Assembly (NCBI GenBank): GCA_017993715.1
Contig: JAGOME010000013.1
Span: 1 to 64,000 of the forward strand
DNA: 64,000 bases
Source of the DNA: Phycicoccus sp.
GTDB taxonomy: Bacteria; Actinomycetota; Actinomycetes; Actinomycetales; Dermatophilaceae
Reading direction: 5' to 3'
Positions 9,142 through 18,577 of this stretch are shown in pieces. The notes beneath the pieces were generated by a model. That model ran no database searches and was not told the origin of the DNA. It was given only the letters and a program-made list of their open reading frames with translations. A program made the position numbers and the translations under genes. Positions within the stretch are counted from its first letter, which is position 1. Each line of letters opens with the position of its first letter.

Positions 9142-10449
9142 TCAGGCGTCGATCTCCTCGAGAAGATCGGTCACCAAGGCAGCAACCGGGCTGCGCTCGG
9201 AGCGAGTGAGCGTGATGTGGGCGAACAGGGGATGACCCTTGAGCTTCTCGACCACCGCGACGACCCCGTCGTGACGCCCGACGCGCAGGTTGTCCCGCTG
9301 CGCCACGTCGTGGGTGAGCACGACTCGCGAGTTCTGGCCGATGCGCGACAACACGGTGAGCAGGACATTGCGCTCCAGGCTCTGTGCCTCGTCAACGATG
9401 ACAAACGCGTCGTGCAGGCTGCGTCCCCGAATATGGGTCAGCGGCAACACTTCGAGCATCCCGCGGTCGATGACCTCCTCGACGACTTCGCGCGAGACCA
9501 GGGCCGACAGCGTGTCGAAGACGGCCTGGCCCCACGGATTCATCTTCTCGGCCTCGGTGCCCGGCAGGTAACCCAGCTCCTGGCCGCCGACGGCATACAG
9601 CGGCCGGAAGACGACGACCCGCCGATGCTGGCGACGCTCCATGACTGCCTCGAGCCCCGCGCAGAGGGCGAGCGCGGACTTACCCGTGCCCGCGCGGCCT
9701 CCAAGGCTGACGATGCCCACGTCGGGGTCCAAAAGCAGGTCCAGGGCGATCCGCTGCTCGGCGCTGCGCCCATGCAGCCCGAAGGCGTCCCGGTCCCCGC
9801 GCACGAGCCGGATCTGCTTATCCGGGCCGACCCGGCCCAGCCCCGAGCCGCGGGGCGAGTGGAGCCGGAGCCCCGTGTGACACGGCAACTCGGCCGCCTG
9901 GAGGTGCTCGACCCGCCCGTACTCGTACAGGTCATCCAGCTCCTCAGCACTCAGATCGAGCTCGGCGATCCCGGTCCATCCGGACTCGACGACGAGCTCC
10001 GCGCGATACTCCTGCGCGTCCAGACCGCAGGCCGAGGCCTTGACGCGCATCGGCAGGTCCTTGCTCACGACGGTGACGGTGCGCCCCTCAGCCGCGAGAT
10101 TCTTGGCCACCGCAAGGATCCGGGTGTCGTTATCGCCCAGGCGGAATCCGGCCGGCAGCGAGGCCGGGTCGGTGTGGTTGAGCTCGACGCGCAAGGTGCC
10201 GCCGTCATCGCCGACCGGCAGCGGGGCGTCCAGTCGGCCGTGCTGGATCCGCAGGTCGTCCAGGAGGCGCAGCGCCGTCCTGGCGAAGTAGCCCAACTCA
10301 GGGTGATGCCGCTTGGCCTCGAGCTCGGTGATGACAACGACGGGCAGCACGACCTCGTGCTCTTTGAAGCGGTGGATCGCTCGCGGGTCCGAGAGGAGCA
10401 CCGAGGTGTCCAGGACATAGGTGAGCGGGCTGGAGCCAGGCTGGGTCAC
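9142..10449 (-). CDS. PhoH family protein: PIN domain fused to PhoH ATPase
   Basis: The 435-residue protein joins an N-terminal PIN nuclease domain ([12 protein letters not shown], then ITELEAKR and [10 protein letters not shown] acidic residues) to a C-terminal PhoH P-loop ATPase. The ATPase has Walker [13 protein letters not shown] at about residue 262 and Walker [14 protein letters not shown]-PhoH fusions are thought to act on RNA with unwinding and cleavage activities. GTG at 10449 has a clear GAAGGAG ribosome site 5 nt upstream, which decides the start. Confidence 0.93.
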   Translation of the reverse strand: MTQPGSSPLTYVLDTSVLLSDPRAIHRFKEHEVVLPVVVITELEAKRHHPELGYFARTALRLLDDLRIQHGRLDAPLPVGDDGGTLRVELNHTDPASLPAGFRLGDNDTRILAVAKNLAAEGRTVTVVSKDLPMRVKASACGLDAQEYRAELVVESGWTGIAELDLSAEELDDLYEYGRVEHLQAAELPCHTGLRLHSPRGSGLGRVGPDKQIRLVRGDRDAFGLHGRSAEQRIALDLLLDPDVGIVSLGGRAGTGKSALALCAGLEAVMERRQHRRVVVFRPLYAVGGQELGYLPGTEAEKMNPWGQAVFDTLSALVSREVVEEVIDRGMLEVLPLTHIRGRSLHDAFVIVDEAQSLERNVLLTVLSRIGQNSRVVLTHDVAQRDNLRVGRHDGVVAVVEKLKGHPLFAHITLTRSERSPVAALVTDLLEEIDA

Positions 10450-10724
10450 GGGTACTCCTTCGAGGGCGGGGCGGGGTGCACCGTCGGCGTGAGCGAAGGC
10501 CCTGGACCGGCTCCCCGAAGGGCTGCGGTCCGGCCCTCCTGCGTGTCGCACTGCTGCTCCATGCGGGGCCCTTCCAGGACGCGCCAGGAATGGCGCGATG
10601 GCTCGACGCTACGACGCGGCATTCCGGTCCAGGGGCACCACACCCGCGTGTCGGAACCGGTCACCCGACCCGTCGTCCCCGTTCGCCTCACCAGTCACAT
10701 CTGCCCCGGCGAGGACGTGTGGCG
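10450..10724. other. Intergenic region between phoH-like gene and prenyl transferase
   Basis: This gap of 275 bp should hold the phoH-like promoter and the end of the prenyl transferase transcript. A CGGCATTC motif is present near 10617. I see no convincing hairpin terminator followed by T residues and no coding frame. Confidence 0.4.
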
Positions 10725-11486
10725 TTACGCCCCGAAGCGTCGCTGCCGATCGCTGTAGACCCGCAACGCCCTCAAGAAGTCGACCTTGCGAAAGTCCGGC
10801 CAGTAGGCCTCACAGAAGTAGAACTCGCTGTGCGCCGACTGCCACAACAGGAAGCCGGACAGCCGCTGCTCACCGGAGGTGCGGATGACGAGGTCAGGGT
10901 CTGGCTGCCCCTTGGTGTAGAGGTGCTCGGCGATGTGATCGACATCAAGCAGCTCGGCCAACTCCTCGATGCTCGTGCCCGCCCGGGCATGCTCCTTGAG
11001 CAGGGAGCGCACCGCGTCGGCAATCTCCCGCCGCCCGCCATAGCCGATGGCCACATTGACCAGCAGCCCGTCGATCTCCTGCGTGCGCGCCTGAGCGGCC
11101 CGCAGCCGGGTGGCCGTCGCGTCAGGCAGGAGGTCCAGCGCGCCGACCAGGTTCAGCCGCCAGCGCCCCGCATCGGCAAGCGTGTCCACCGCTCGCTCGA
11201 TGATCCCGAGCAGGGGGCGCAACTCGGCCTCGGCGCGGCCGAGGTTGTCCGTGGAGAGCAGCCAGAGGGTGACGACCTCGACACCGACCTCTTCGCACCA
11301 GCCGAGGAAGTTGACGATGTTCTCGGCGCCCGCCTGGTGCCCCTCGCTCGTCGCCGCACCCCGCTCCTTGGCCCACCGGCGATTCCCGTCAAGGAGGACT
11401 CCGACGTGCCGCGGCGCGGAACCCGCGGTCAGTTGCCGAGTGAGGTGCCGCTCGTAGGCGCCATAGATCAGGTCCCGAACGGCCAT
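10725..11486 (-). CDS. uppS: Isoprenyl transferase (cis-prenyl transferase, UppS family)
   Basis: The 253-residue enzyme has the catalytic-Asp motif VLLDGNRRWAKERG, then GHQAGAENI, the NVAIGYGGRREI segment and the C-terminal DLVIRTSGEQRLSGFLLWQ, all diagnostic of cis-prenyl transferases. These extend short allylic diphosphates with IPP to make the polyprenyl carrier for cell-wall precursors. Actinobacteria often carry two such enzymes with different chain lengths, and product length cannot be read here. ATG at 11486 fits the family N terminus. Confidence 0.93.
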   Translation of the reverse strand: MAVRDLIYGAYERHLTRQLTAGSAPRHVGVLLDGNRRWAKERGAATSEGHQAGAENIVNFLGWCEEVGVEVVTLWLLSTDNLGRAEAELRPLLGIIERAVDTLADAGRWRLNLVGALDLLPDATATRLRAAQARTQEIDGLLVNVAIGYGGRREIADAVRSLLKEHARAGTSIEELAELLDVDHIAEHLYTKGQPDPDLVIRTSGEQRLSGFLLWQSAHSEFYFCEAYWPDFRKVDFLRALRVYSDRQRRFGA

Positions 11487-11586
11487 GGCGTCACGGTACG
11501 GCACACCGGTCCCACGAGACCCCGATGCATCCCAGTCACAGGACGACCACAGCCAACCTACGCTGCCGTAAGTTACCCTGGAGCGC

Positions 11587-12324
11587 ATGGGACGGCCCCC
11601 TGACGCCCCGGACACCCCCTCCTCCGGCGCTCCCGAAGAACACGTCGGCGCCCTCGATATGCTCGAGGAGCGCGCTAGTTCCATGCTCACGGCCGTCAAG
11701 CCCAAGCTGCGCGGCTGGCTACACCTGGGCATGGCGCCGCTCGCTTTCATCGCCGGCCTCGCGCTCATTGTCTTCACGGACTCCCGGAGCGCCCGGATCA
11801 GTGCGGCGGTCTTCACGCTGACCGCGGTCCTGCTGTTCGGCACGTCCGCGATCTACCACCGCGGCACCTGGGGCCCCAAGATGAACGGGTTCCTCAAGCG
11901 GTTCGACCACGCCAACATCTTCCTGATCATCGCCGGGTCCTATACGCCGTTTGCGCTCCTGCTGCCGCCCCATCAGGCCCGCACCATGCTCCTCATCGTC
12001 TGGAGCGGCGCCATTCTCGGAGTCCTGTTCCGGGTCGCCTGGGTCGGAGCCCCGCGGTGGCTGTACGTGCCGGTTTATGTCGCGCTGGGCTGGGTCGCGG
12101 TGTTCTACCTCGGCCCGCTGCTCGACGCCGGGGGTCCGGTCGTGATTTCGCTCATCGTCGCCGGTGGCCTGCTCTACAGCACCGGAGCCCTCATCTACGG
12201 TCTGAAGCGGCCCAACCCCTCACCGCGCTGGTTCGGGTTCCACGAGATCTTCCACGCGCTGACGATCCTGGCGTTCATCACGCACTACGTCGCTGCGTCG
12301 ATCGTGCTCTACAACGCCGCCTGA
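11587..12324 (+). CDS. trhA: TrhA / hemolysin III family membrane protein
   Basis: The 245-residue integral membrane protein has seven hydrophobic segments and the PAQR/hemolysin III signature His clusters: SAIYHRG, FDHANIFLIIAGSYTPF and the C-terminal FHEIFHALTILAFITHYVA. These His residues probably bind Zn. The family affects membrane homeostasis; haemolysis is not a safe inference. It is expressed divergently from the prenyl transferase across a 100-bp region. Confidence 0.9.
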   Translation: MGRPPDAPDTPSSGAPEEHVGALDMLEERASSMLTAVKPKLRGWLHLGMAPLAFIAGLALIVFTDSRSARISAAVFTLTAVLLFGTSAIYHRGTWGPKMNGFLKRFDHANIFLIIAGSYTPFALLLPPHQARTMLLIVWSGAILGVLFRVAWVGAPRWLYVPVYVALGWVAVFYLGPLLDAGGPVVISLIVAGGLLYSTGALIYGLKRPNPSPRWFGFHEIFHALTILAFITHYVAASIVLYNAA

Positions 12325-12370
12325 CCAACGACCGCCGGCTGAACAACAACGCGGCCAGAGCGGAGGGCGA

Positions 12371-12718
12371 TCAGGCGTCGCCGCCGCTCCCGCCGCCCCC
12401 ATCGCTGCTGCCGCTGCCGTCGCTGGACCCACCGTGATCCGGTGAGGGGGCGTCGGACGGGTCACCGGGCTTATCCCGGTCGGGACCCGTCGCGCCGGAA
12501 TCGCTGATCATCCCGTCCGCTGGCCGACGCTTGCGTCGAGGCGGGCTGGCATCGCCGCTGGTCGCCTGGCTGTCGTCGTCGATCTTGTGCTGGTAGCTCA
12601 TCCGCCGGAGCCGACCGTTCATGTTGCGCATGAGCAGCCACAGGGCGATCACGAGGAAGAAGAAGGCAATAAAGGCCGGGATCCCTGGCCCGCCGGTGAT
12701 CGCACCATCGTCGTTCAT
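12371..12718 (-). CDS. Small membrane protein coupled to mca
   Basis: The 115-residue protein has one transmembrane segment (about residues 13-30, [18 protein letters not shown]), a basic stretch after it, and a disordered Ser/Gly/Asp-rich C-terminal tail from about residue 50. Its start overlaps the mca stop as ATGA, so it is co-translated with mca. Such small membrane proteins downstream of mca are common in actinobacteria. No function is assigned. Confidence 0.8.
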   Translation of the reverse strand: MNDDGAITGGPGIPAFIAFFFLVIALWLLMRNMNGRLRRMSYQHKIDDDSQATSGDASPPRRKRRPADGMISDSGATGPDRDKPGDPSDAPSPDHGGSSDGSGSSDGGGGSGGDA

Positions 12719-13656
12719 GTCGTCGGCTCCTTGCGTCCGTCGAAGGCCAGGCTCAGGCCACCACCGGTCGCGAGCGCATCAGCGTCGACGAGCGCCGTCG
12801 GCAGGCCCGCGAAGAGGTCATCCTCGCCGTCAACGACGGGCACATAGGACACCGCCGCCTCGAAGTGCTCCCACGGCCAGATCTGTGCCTCCAGATCGCG
12901 CGGCAGGCTGAAGAAGAAGCCGTCGGGGTCGATCTGGGTCGCGTGAGCGAGCAGCGCGTCGTCGCGCTGCCCGAACCACTGCGCGCACTCGATGGTCGTG
13001 GTCTCGGCCCGCTCGCGAGCTACATCCCATCGCTCCAGCCACTCGGTGTAGGGGCTCTCCTGCCCCAAATCCAGGATGGCCTGGTGGTACGCCTCGAGCC
13101 GCTGCCGGGAGAAGCTGTGGTTGTAGTAGAGCTTGAGCGGTTGCCAGGCTGGCCCGGCATTCGGGAATGCCGTGGGGTCCCCCGCCGCCTCGAAGGCCGC
13201 CATCGTCACCTTGTGACACATCACGTGATCCGGGTGCGGGTAGCCGCCGTTCTCGTCATAGGTCGTCATCACGTGGGGGCGGAACCGGCGGATCTCCCGC
13301 ACGAGCGCCTCGGTGGACACGGTGAGCGGCTCGAGGGCGAAGCATCCGTCGGGCAGCGGCGGCAGCGGATCCCCCTCCGGGAATCCGGAGTCGACGAAAC
13401 CCAGCCAATGGTGCTCGACACCAAGGATCTGAGCGGCCCGGGCCATCTCATCGCGGCGGGTCTGGGCGATGTCGCGCAGCACGCGCGGGTCGTCCTTGAG
13501 CCGCGGGTTGAGGATGTCGCCCCGCTCGCCGCCCGTGCACGAGACGACCAGGACCGGGTGTCCGGTGTCGACGTACTTGGCCATCGTCGCTGCACCCTTG
13601 CTCGACTCGTCGTCGGGGTGTGCGTGCACGCACATGAGCCGCAGCTGCTCGGGCAC
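12715..13656 (-). CDS. mca: Mycothiol S-conjugate amidase
   Basis: The 313-residue enzyme cleaves mycothiol S-conjugates so that toxins leave as mercapturic acids. Zn ligands lie in [13 protein letters not shown] near residue 13 and in [10 protein letters not shown] near residue 142, with the catalytic Asp in the first motif. Length and the extended C terminus fit Mca better than the deacetylase MshB. The gene carries a head-to-head pair of the iterated octamer at 13155-13172, encoding TAFPNAG. Confidence 0.94.
   Translation of the reverse strand: MPEQLRLMCVHAHPDDESSKGAATMAKYVDTGHPVLVVSCTGGERGDILNPRLKDDPRVLRDIAQTRRDEMARAAQILGVEHHWLGFVDSGFPEGDPLPPLPDGCFALEPLTVSTEALVREIRRFRPHVMTTYDENGGYPHPDHVMCHKVTMAAFEAAGDPTAFPNAGPAWQPLKLYYNHSFSRQRLEAYHQAILDLGQESPYTEWLERWDVARERAETTTIECAQWFGQRDDALLAHATQIDPDGFFFSLPRDLEAQIWPWEHFEAAVSYVPVVDGEDDLFAGLPTALVDADALATGGGLSLAFDGRKEPTT
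13155..13172. repeat. Head-to-head pair of the GAATGCCG motif inside mca
   Basis: CGGCATTC (13155-13162) and GAATGCCG (13165-13172) form an inverted pair separated by two bases. Read in the mca frame, they need the codons GCA, TTC, AAT and GCC, two of which (GCA, AAT) are otherwise unusual in this G+C-rich window. Confidence 0.9.
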
Positions 13657-13762
13657 GGGGACGACCCTCCTTCACGTGGCCGCCGCGCGACCCCTGACAA
13701 TGGAACCCATCCATCCTCTCACCGCTCGCGGGCCCACCCGCACCTGCGCAAGGACCATCTCG

Positions 13763-14125
13763 ATGCCGCTGCCCCGTCCCGCCCCCGGAACCGCCCGTTG
13801 GTGGGTGATCGGTGGTGTTGCCGTGTCCGTGATGGTTGCTGTGATCGTCTGGTTGGGTCTACAGCGGGTCGGCTCTTTGACCCCTGAGGTCGTGGGCTAC
13901 CGCGTGGATTCCGACGCGGTCACGTGGATCGACTATCAGGTCAATCGCCCCGAGGGCACGGCCGTGACGTGCACGCTGACGGCGCTCGATGAGACGTTCG
14001 GCCGGGCCGGTACCGCGACGGACGAGGTCCCGGCCGGGGAGGGCTGGGTGCGTCGGCAGGTGGCGATCCGCACGACTCATCGGGCCGTCACGGCGGTCGT
14101 CGACTCCTGCGCCCGCACCCCGTGA
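13763..14125 (+). CDS. DUF4307 membrane protein
   Basis: The 120-residue protein has a single N-terminal membrane helix (about residues 13-33) followed by an extracytoplasmic beta-rich domain (VVGYRVDSDAVTWIDYQVNRP ... VVDSCARTP), matching the actinobacterial DUF4307 family. ATG at 13763 has AAGGA 8 nt upstream. An in-frame ATG at 13700 lacks a ribosome site. It diverges from mca and precedes greA, a frequent arrangement. Function unknown. Confidence 0.85.
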   Translation: MPLPRPAPGTARWWVIGGVAVSVMVAVIVWLGLQRVGSLTPEVVGYRVDSDAVTWIDYQVNRPEGTAVTCTLTALDETFGRAGTATDEVPAGEGWVRRQVAIRTTHRAVTAVVDSCARTP

Positions 14126-14278
14126 GACCTGGGGCGACGGATCCGGCACCGCCCGCTTTCCCCACGCCCAGGCACCGCTGCCGGGCGTCTTGTTAGGCTG
14201 GGGCTTGCACTCGGTCCGGATCGCGGGAGCCGAAGACAACAGGCCGCGACCGGGCTTTTTCACGTAGGAGCTTCTCTC

Positions 14279-14764
14279 ATGACGCAGACCCCCAAGGCCA
14301 GTTACCTGACTCAGGACGCCTACGACCGTCTCAAGGGTGAACTCGACGACCTCTCCGGCCCTGGCCGCTCCGACATCGCTAAGAAGATCGAGGCCGCTCG
14401 CCTCGAAGGTGATCTCAAGGAGAACGGCGGCTACCACGCGGCCCGCGAGGAACAGGGCAAGATGGAGGCCCGGATCCGGGTGCTCACGCAGCTGCTCCAG
14501 TACGCCATCATCGGCGAGACCCCGCCGGACGACGGGATCGTCGAGCCCGGGATGGTCGTCACCGTCGAGATGTTCGGCGATGAGGAGACCTTCCTGCTCG
14601 GCTCCCGCGAGATCGGGACGGATGACATCCAGGTCTACAGCGAGGCCTCCCCCATCGGGGCGGCAGTCAATGGGCACAGCATCGGCGAGACCGTGACGTA
14701 TGCGGCGCCCAACGGCAAGGACATCGAGGTCAAGATCCTGCAGACCAAGCCCTACTCAGGCTGA
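14279..14764 (+). CDS. greA: Transcription elongation factor GreA
   Basis: The 161-residue protein has the two GreA parts: an N-terminal antiparallel coiled coil (about 1-78, YLTQDAYDRLKGELDDL, ending in the acidic tip region ARLEGDLKENGGY) and a C-terminal FKBP-like domain (about 88-160). It stimulates cleavage of backtracked RNA in RNA polymerase. GTAGGAG precedes the ATG. The tip acids sit in the expected D/E positions. Confidence 0.97.
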   Translation: MTQTPKASYLTQDAYDRLKGELDDLSGPGRSDIAKKIEAARLEGDLKENGGYHAAREEQGKMEARIRVLTQLLQYAIIGETPPDDGIVEPGMVVTVEMFGDEETFLLGSREIGTDDIQVYSEASPIGAAVNGHSIGETVTYAAPNGKDIEVKILQTKPYSG

Positions 14765-14908
14765 GGCTTTCCTCGAATGCCGCCCGCCCACCGTTGCGGT
14801 TTGCGGCTGCTGCCAGCCGGGTGATGGATGCGGGTGAAGCAAGCGCTTCTGGAGCTCTCTTTTCCACCACATCCGCAGCGGCCACGGCCAGTTGAGATGT
14901 GACGCTGT

Positions 14909-14956
14909 TCGTGGGTGATCTGGGTGGGGTCATACCCCCACCCAGATCACCCACGA
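14909..14956. terminator. 21-bp perfect inverted repeat between greA and the DUF559 gene
   Basis: Arms beginning TCGTGGGTGATCTGGGTGGG pair perfectly over 21 bp around a 6-nt loop. It lies between the convergent ends of greA and the AbiEi/DUF559 gene, where a bidirectional terminator is expected. The arm sequence is nearly identical to the palindrome at 15985-16036 on the other side of the same gene. Confidence 0.65.
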
Positions 14957-14964
14957 GAGTCGGC

Positions 14965-15915
14965 TCAGGCAGACGCCTGACGCGCGAGCGGCAGGGCGCA
15001 CCCTGGGCCGCATGACCGCGCCTCCCCGGACCAGCCTCGAGCGCGTTGCTCGCCAGCGACATCCGCCGCCACCGCGCACGGGGTGAACTGCACCTCGACC
15101 CAGTCCGTCCGCAGCGTCACTCCGCCCCGAGCGGCTGTGGCGCGGTCACGACGATTGTCGGTCCGCCGCTGCGCATTGTCGTGCCCTAGGTGGCCGTCGG
15201 TCTCGACGACGATGCCCCGATCTCTGTCGAGGAAATCTCGGCGAATGCCGCCACCGCCGGCAGTGTCTGGCACGGCCATCTCCATGGGTGGCAGCCCGTG
15301 CGCCCGAAGTACTCCGAGGTGGAACGCCACTTCAAGTCCGCTCTCGGCTCCTTGCGCGACCACACCGAGGGCCAGCTCGAGCGCCCGTCGGTGGCGATGT
15401 GTGCGTCGAGCCGCCAGCTCACCGGCGAGCTCATCGACGGTGACCACCCGACGTTGCACCGCCCGGGCGGCCACGGCGATCGCATCATCTCGATCCGCCG
15501 CCGGCGCATCACCGAGATCGATGACGCAGTGTGCGGCCGCGGCGACCAGGAACCCGCGCCGGTTGACCGTCGCGAGCCGACGTCGGCGTCGTAGCCGTAT
15601 GCCCGGGCGCCGTACGTGCTGCGAGCCATGGGGCAGATCAACGTGCACCATGGCCGGCTCGACGTCGTTGATCCCCCACAGGTAGGCCGCACTCTCCAGG
15701 CCTAGGGCCGCGCCCGGACCGTAGTACAGCAGAGCCGCCTGCGCCCGTCCCCGCCAGGTCAGCGTCACTGGTGCCGATCGGTAGACACCAGGGTGGACAC
15801 GCACCCACGCCCCGCTGTCCAGCCGCCAGCGCACCTGCTCGGGCGTGAGCTCAACGAGGGCCTGAGCCCGGGCGATCACCCCGTGTTGCCGGCGGGCCAA
15901 CGTGGCGATCTCCAT
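14965..15915 (-). CDS. AbiEi-type winged-helix N terminus plus DUF559 nuclease-like domain
   Basis: The 316-residue protein starts with a short winged-helix region like the AbiEi antitoxin N terminus (LARRQHGVIARAQAL ... WVRVHPGVYR). It ends with a DUF559 domain related to very-short-patch-repair and restriction endonucleases (ESGLEVAFH, FLDRDRGIVVETDG). The usual catalytic acids appear present. Such genes are scattered in actinobacteria and may serve defence or DNA repair; no partner toxin is adjacent. The gene stands alone, bracketed by two matching palindromes, with greA and a PLP enzyme outside. Confidence 0.78.
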   Translation of the reverse strand: MEIATLARRQHGVIARAQALVELTPEQVRWRLDSGAWVRVHPGVYRSAPVTLTWRGRAQAALLYYGPGAALGLESAAYLWGINDVEPAMVHVDLPHGSQHVRRPGIRLRRRRRLATVNRRGFLVAAAAHCVIDLGDAPAADRDDAIAVAARAVQRRVVTVDELAGELAARRTHRHRRALELALGVVAQGAESGLEVAFHLGVLRAHGLPPMEMAVPDTAGGGGIRRDFLDRDRGIVVETDGHLGHDNAQRRTDNRRDRATAARGGVTLRTDWVEVQFTPCAVAADVAGEQRARGWSGEARSCGPGCALPLARQASA

Positions 15916-15984
15916 CGGGTCAGTGTGGACCGGATCAAGGGTGGCTCTCGGGCGTCATCCACAGGCATCTGCAGGGGCCGAAAT

Positions 15985-16036
15985 CCTCGTGGGTGATCTG
16001 GGTGGGGGTATACCCCCACCCAGATCACCCACGAGG
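15985..16036. terminator. 52-bp perfect palindrome
   Basis: The sequence is perfectly self-complementary over 26 bp per arm with no spacer, centred on GTATAC. It includes the same arm (TCGTGGGTGATCTGGGTGGG) as the hairpin at 14909-14956. It lies just upstream of the DUF559 gene start and just downstream of the PLP-enzyme stop. It may terminate the PLP-enzyme transcript, but a spacer-free palindrome of this length is unusual. Confidence 0.65.
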
Positions 16037-16078
16037 CTGAGTGACCGCAGCGAATGCCAGCCCCAGACCGCGAGTCGC

Positions 16079-17134
16079 TCAATCGTGCACATGCCCCCGC
16101 AGCAGCGAACCCAGCCGCGCACCCTCGTCGACGGTGTTGTTGACATGGAAGGCCAGGCGCAGCCGGCCGGCACGCACGCTGGCCACAACCCCCGCCGCGG
16201 CGAGGATCCCCGCCGCGGCCTCATCGGTGGCCAGTGATCTGATCGCCCCGGGGCCCGGGTCCAGGCCCGCCGCCTCGGCAAAAGCATGTTCCACGGCCAC
16301 GGCATGCGCGTGCAGTGCACCGATCCCGATGTCCTCCAGGAAGCCCAACGAGGCCTGCGTCCCGACCCAGGCGAACCACGCCGGCGACACATCGAACCGA
16401 CGCGCGTCGGGGGCCAGCCGCAGCGGAAGCCCATAGATCGAGTCCCACGGGGCCGCGCCGGCGTACCAGCCGGCTTGGGCGGGCACGAGGGAGTCGAGCC
16501 GATCGCCACGCACGGTGAGGAATGCCGTGCCACGCGGCGAGAGCAGCCACTTGTACGTGCCGCAGACGGTGTAGGCGAACCGGGACGCATCGACCGGGAG
16601 CCACCCTGCGGCTTGGGTGAGGTCGACCAGGACGTCCGCGCCGATCCGGTCAGCGGCCACCGCCACGGCATCGAGGTCGGCGAGCGCACCATCGGCGGAC
16701 TGGATCGCCGAGAGGGCCACGAGAGCAGTGTTGGCCGTGATCTCTGAGGCGATGGCGCCCAAGGGCACCTCGCGAACCCGCACGCCCCGATGAGCCTGCG
16801 CGGCAAGGGGAAACGTCACCGACGTGAACTCTCCCGCGGGCACGAGCACCTCGGCCCCGTCCGGCACGGCCGCGGCGATGAGCGCGACCAGTGGAGACAC
16901 CTGGTGCCCGATCGCGACGCTCTCGACCGGGGCCGACACCAGCCGGGCGTAGCGCTGGCGGGACTCCCCGGTCACGGCATCGAAATCGGGCCCCTGGATC
17001 CGACCCCGTGCCCAGTCGTCGTGGATCGACCTCATGGCCCGCTGAGTGACTCGCGGCGGCAGTCCGCAGGTCGCGGTCCCCACATAAATGCCGTCGGCGT
17101 CGAACTGCTCGGACCAGGACCAGTCGGCTGCCAT
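16079..17134 (-). CDS. Aminotransferase class V-fold PLP enzyme
   Basis: The 351-residue fold-type I protein resembles kynureninase/cysteine-desulfurase-like enzymes. The PLP Lys is in CGTYKWLLSPRG near residue 194, and the Asp that contacts the pyridine nitrogen is in VLVDLTQAAGW. Other substrate-binding residues do not identify kynureninase specifically and no tryptophan pathway genes are nearby. The gene ends 9 bp after the MutL-family gene stop, so they may share a transcript. Exact reaction unassigned. Confidence 0.82.
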   Translation of the reverse strand: MAADWSWSEQFDADGIYVGTATCGLPPRVTQRAMRSIHDDWARGRIQGPDFDAVTGESRQRYARLVSAPVESVAIGHQVSPLVALIAAAVPDGAEVLVPAGEFTSVTFPLAAQAHRGVRVREVPLGAIASEITANTALVALSAIQSADGALADLDAVAVAADRIGADVLVDLTQAAGWLPVDASRFAYTVCGTYKWLLSPRGTAFLTVRGDRLDSLVPAQAGWYAGAAPWDSIYGLPLRLAPDARRFDVSPAWFAWVGTQASLGFLEDIGIGALHAHAVAVEHAFAEAAGLDPGPGAIRSLATDEAAAGILAAAGVVASVRAGRLRLAFHVNNTVDEGARLGSLLRGHVHD

Positions 17135-17143
17135 GAGGTGACC

Positions 17144-18469
17144 TTACGAGGCGAGCTGATCGGCCAGAGCCCGGGCCGCCTCCGGATGGTCATCGGCGAG
17201 CAGACCGATGGCGAACAGGACATAGGCGCCATCGACACCCATCCGGGCTCGGGTCGGCACGCGCCAACCGCCGCCGTGGTCCCCAATGACGGTCCCCAGG
17301 ACCTGATCGGCGACGACCTCCGGCGAATGCCGCAGCACCCCGCCCGATCCGAGGACCAGGCCCACGTCGGCGAGGGGCCGAGGGTGCTCCCCAGGCGAGA
17401 GCGGCCGACCATGGCGACGCACCGCGATGGTGGCGGCGGCGGTCGCGAGCTCGGACTCAACGGTCCAATCCGCCCCGCGAGCCAGGTGATCCGGGTGCGC
17501 GGCGACGCGCGCGGCATACGCCTGAGCCTCGGCCGAGATCGGAATCCGTTCGCGCTCAGCAGCCTCGACGATGCCGTGGGCATTCCATCGCATCCCCAGA
17601 TCGGCCTCGACAGTGCGGGCGTGCCAGAGCTGCCCGACCACCTCGCGTCGCAACGACGCGTCCTCCCCGACCGGAGTGAGGACCGAGTAGACATCGGTCG
17701 TCGCGCCACCAATGTCGACGACCATGACGTCGCCGGACACCTGCGCCAGCACCTCGACGCCGCGCAGCACGGCGTCCGGAGTCGGTGCCCGCACGAGATC
17801 GGCGAAGGTCCGCCCCCGGGACAGGCCTTTGCCCCCGATCACATGCACGAGGAATGCCGTCCGGATTGCGTTGCGGGCCCCCTCGGGGGCGATGTCGCCG
17901 ATCCGGGGAACGACGTTTGCGGTGACGACATGGCGGCGCCCGGTCGCAGCCAGGAGGGATGACGCCTCGGCGGATGCGTCGGCATTCCCCGCGACGACGA
18001 TGGGTGGGGTGATCCGGGCGGTGGCCAGCCGCCCGGCGTTGTGCAACAGCACCTCGGCGTTGCCGCCGTCGGTCCCGCCGACGAGCAGGACCAGGTCCGG
18101 GGTCGCCGCCCGCAGCCCGCGCACGCCCCCAGCATCGAGCGGGCCTGCGCTGACGTGGACGACTCGGCCACCGGCCGAGAGAGCCACGCGTCGACCGGCC
18201 TCGGCGGAGACCTCGCGCTCCTGCCCGACCACCGCAACCCGCAGCCCACCCCCGGCGCTCGAGCAGAGCCGGGGCGAACCCAGGCCCTCGCCGGACGCCA
18301 GACCGATCTCATTGGCGAGCGCACGGCATACGGCGTCGACACCGGTCATCACGTCCGTGGCGACCGTCGTGGGGTGCGCGGCCGAGGCGACCAGGCGGCC
18401 GTCATGGGTGTCCACGACGAGGCCTTTGGTGTAGGTCGAGCCGACATCGACGCACGTCACCAAGGTCAC
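17144..18469 (-). CDS. MutL/GlmL-family ATPase (glutamate mutase reactivation-like)
   Basis: The protein of about 441 residues has the ASKHA phosphate loop CVDVGSTYTKG at the N terminus and later VLLVGGTDGGNAEVLLHNA and VVDIGGATTDVYSV, which mark the MutL family found beside B12-dependent glutamate mutase. In the classic pathway it is a reactivating chaperone; here no mutase subunits are visible. GTG at 18469 is chosen by similarity to family N termini; a TTG at 18499 is also in frame. It diverges from an acyl-CoA dehydrogenase over a shared operator. Confidence 0.82.
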   Translation of the reverse strand: MTLVTCVDVGSTYTKGLVVDTHDGRLVASAAHPTTVATDVMTGVDAVCRALANEIGLASGEGLGSPRLCSSAGGGLRVAVVGQEREVSAEAGRRVALSAGGRVVHVSAGPLDAGGVRGLRAATPDLVLLVGGTDGGNAEVLLHNAGRLATARITPPIVVAGNADASAEASSLLAATGRRHVVTANVVPRIGDIAPEGARNAIRTAFLVHVIGGKGLSRGRTFADLVRAPTPDAVLRGVEVLAQVSGDVMVVDIGGATTDVYSVLTPVGEDASLRREVVGQLWHARTVEADLGMRWNAHGIVEAAERERIPISAEAQAYAARVAAHPDHLARGADWTVESELATAAATIAVRRHGRPLSPGEHPRPLADVGLVLGSGGVLRHSPEVVADQVLGTVIGDHGGGWRVPTRARMGVDGAYVLFAIGLLADDHPEAARALADQLAS

Positions 18470-18498
18470 CTCGCCCAGTATGCCGTCCGACACAGACA

Positions 18499-18516
18499 AC
18501 TGAGCGACCGCTTAGT
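18499..18516. promoter_or_regulatory. Candidate TetR-type operator between MutL-family gene and acyl-CoA dehydrogenase
   Basis: ACTGAGCG and CGCTTAGT form an 8+2+8 inverted repeat with a single mismatch. It lies in the divergent region between the MutL-like gene and the acyl-CoA dehydrogenase. The shape resembles operators of TetR-family lipid regulators. No TetR gene is adjacent; the nearest is at 60764, and linking it to this site would be speculation. Confidence 0.5.
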
Positions 18517-18577
18517 AGAGTGATGGGGACGAGTTCGCTCACGACCCCTCCCCAGCCCGATCAACCTGGAGACCACC

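Noticed and set aside
13700..13763. An earlier ATG (13700) for the DUF4307 gene
   Set aside because: No ribosome site there, while ATG 13763 has AAGGA at proper distance.
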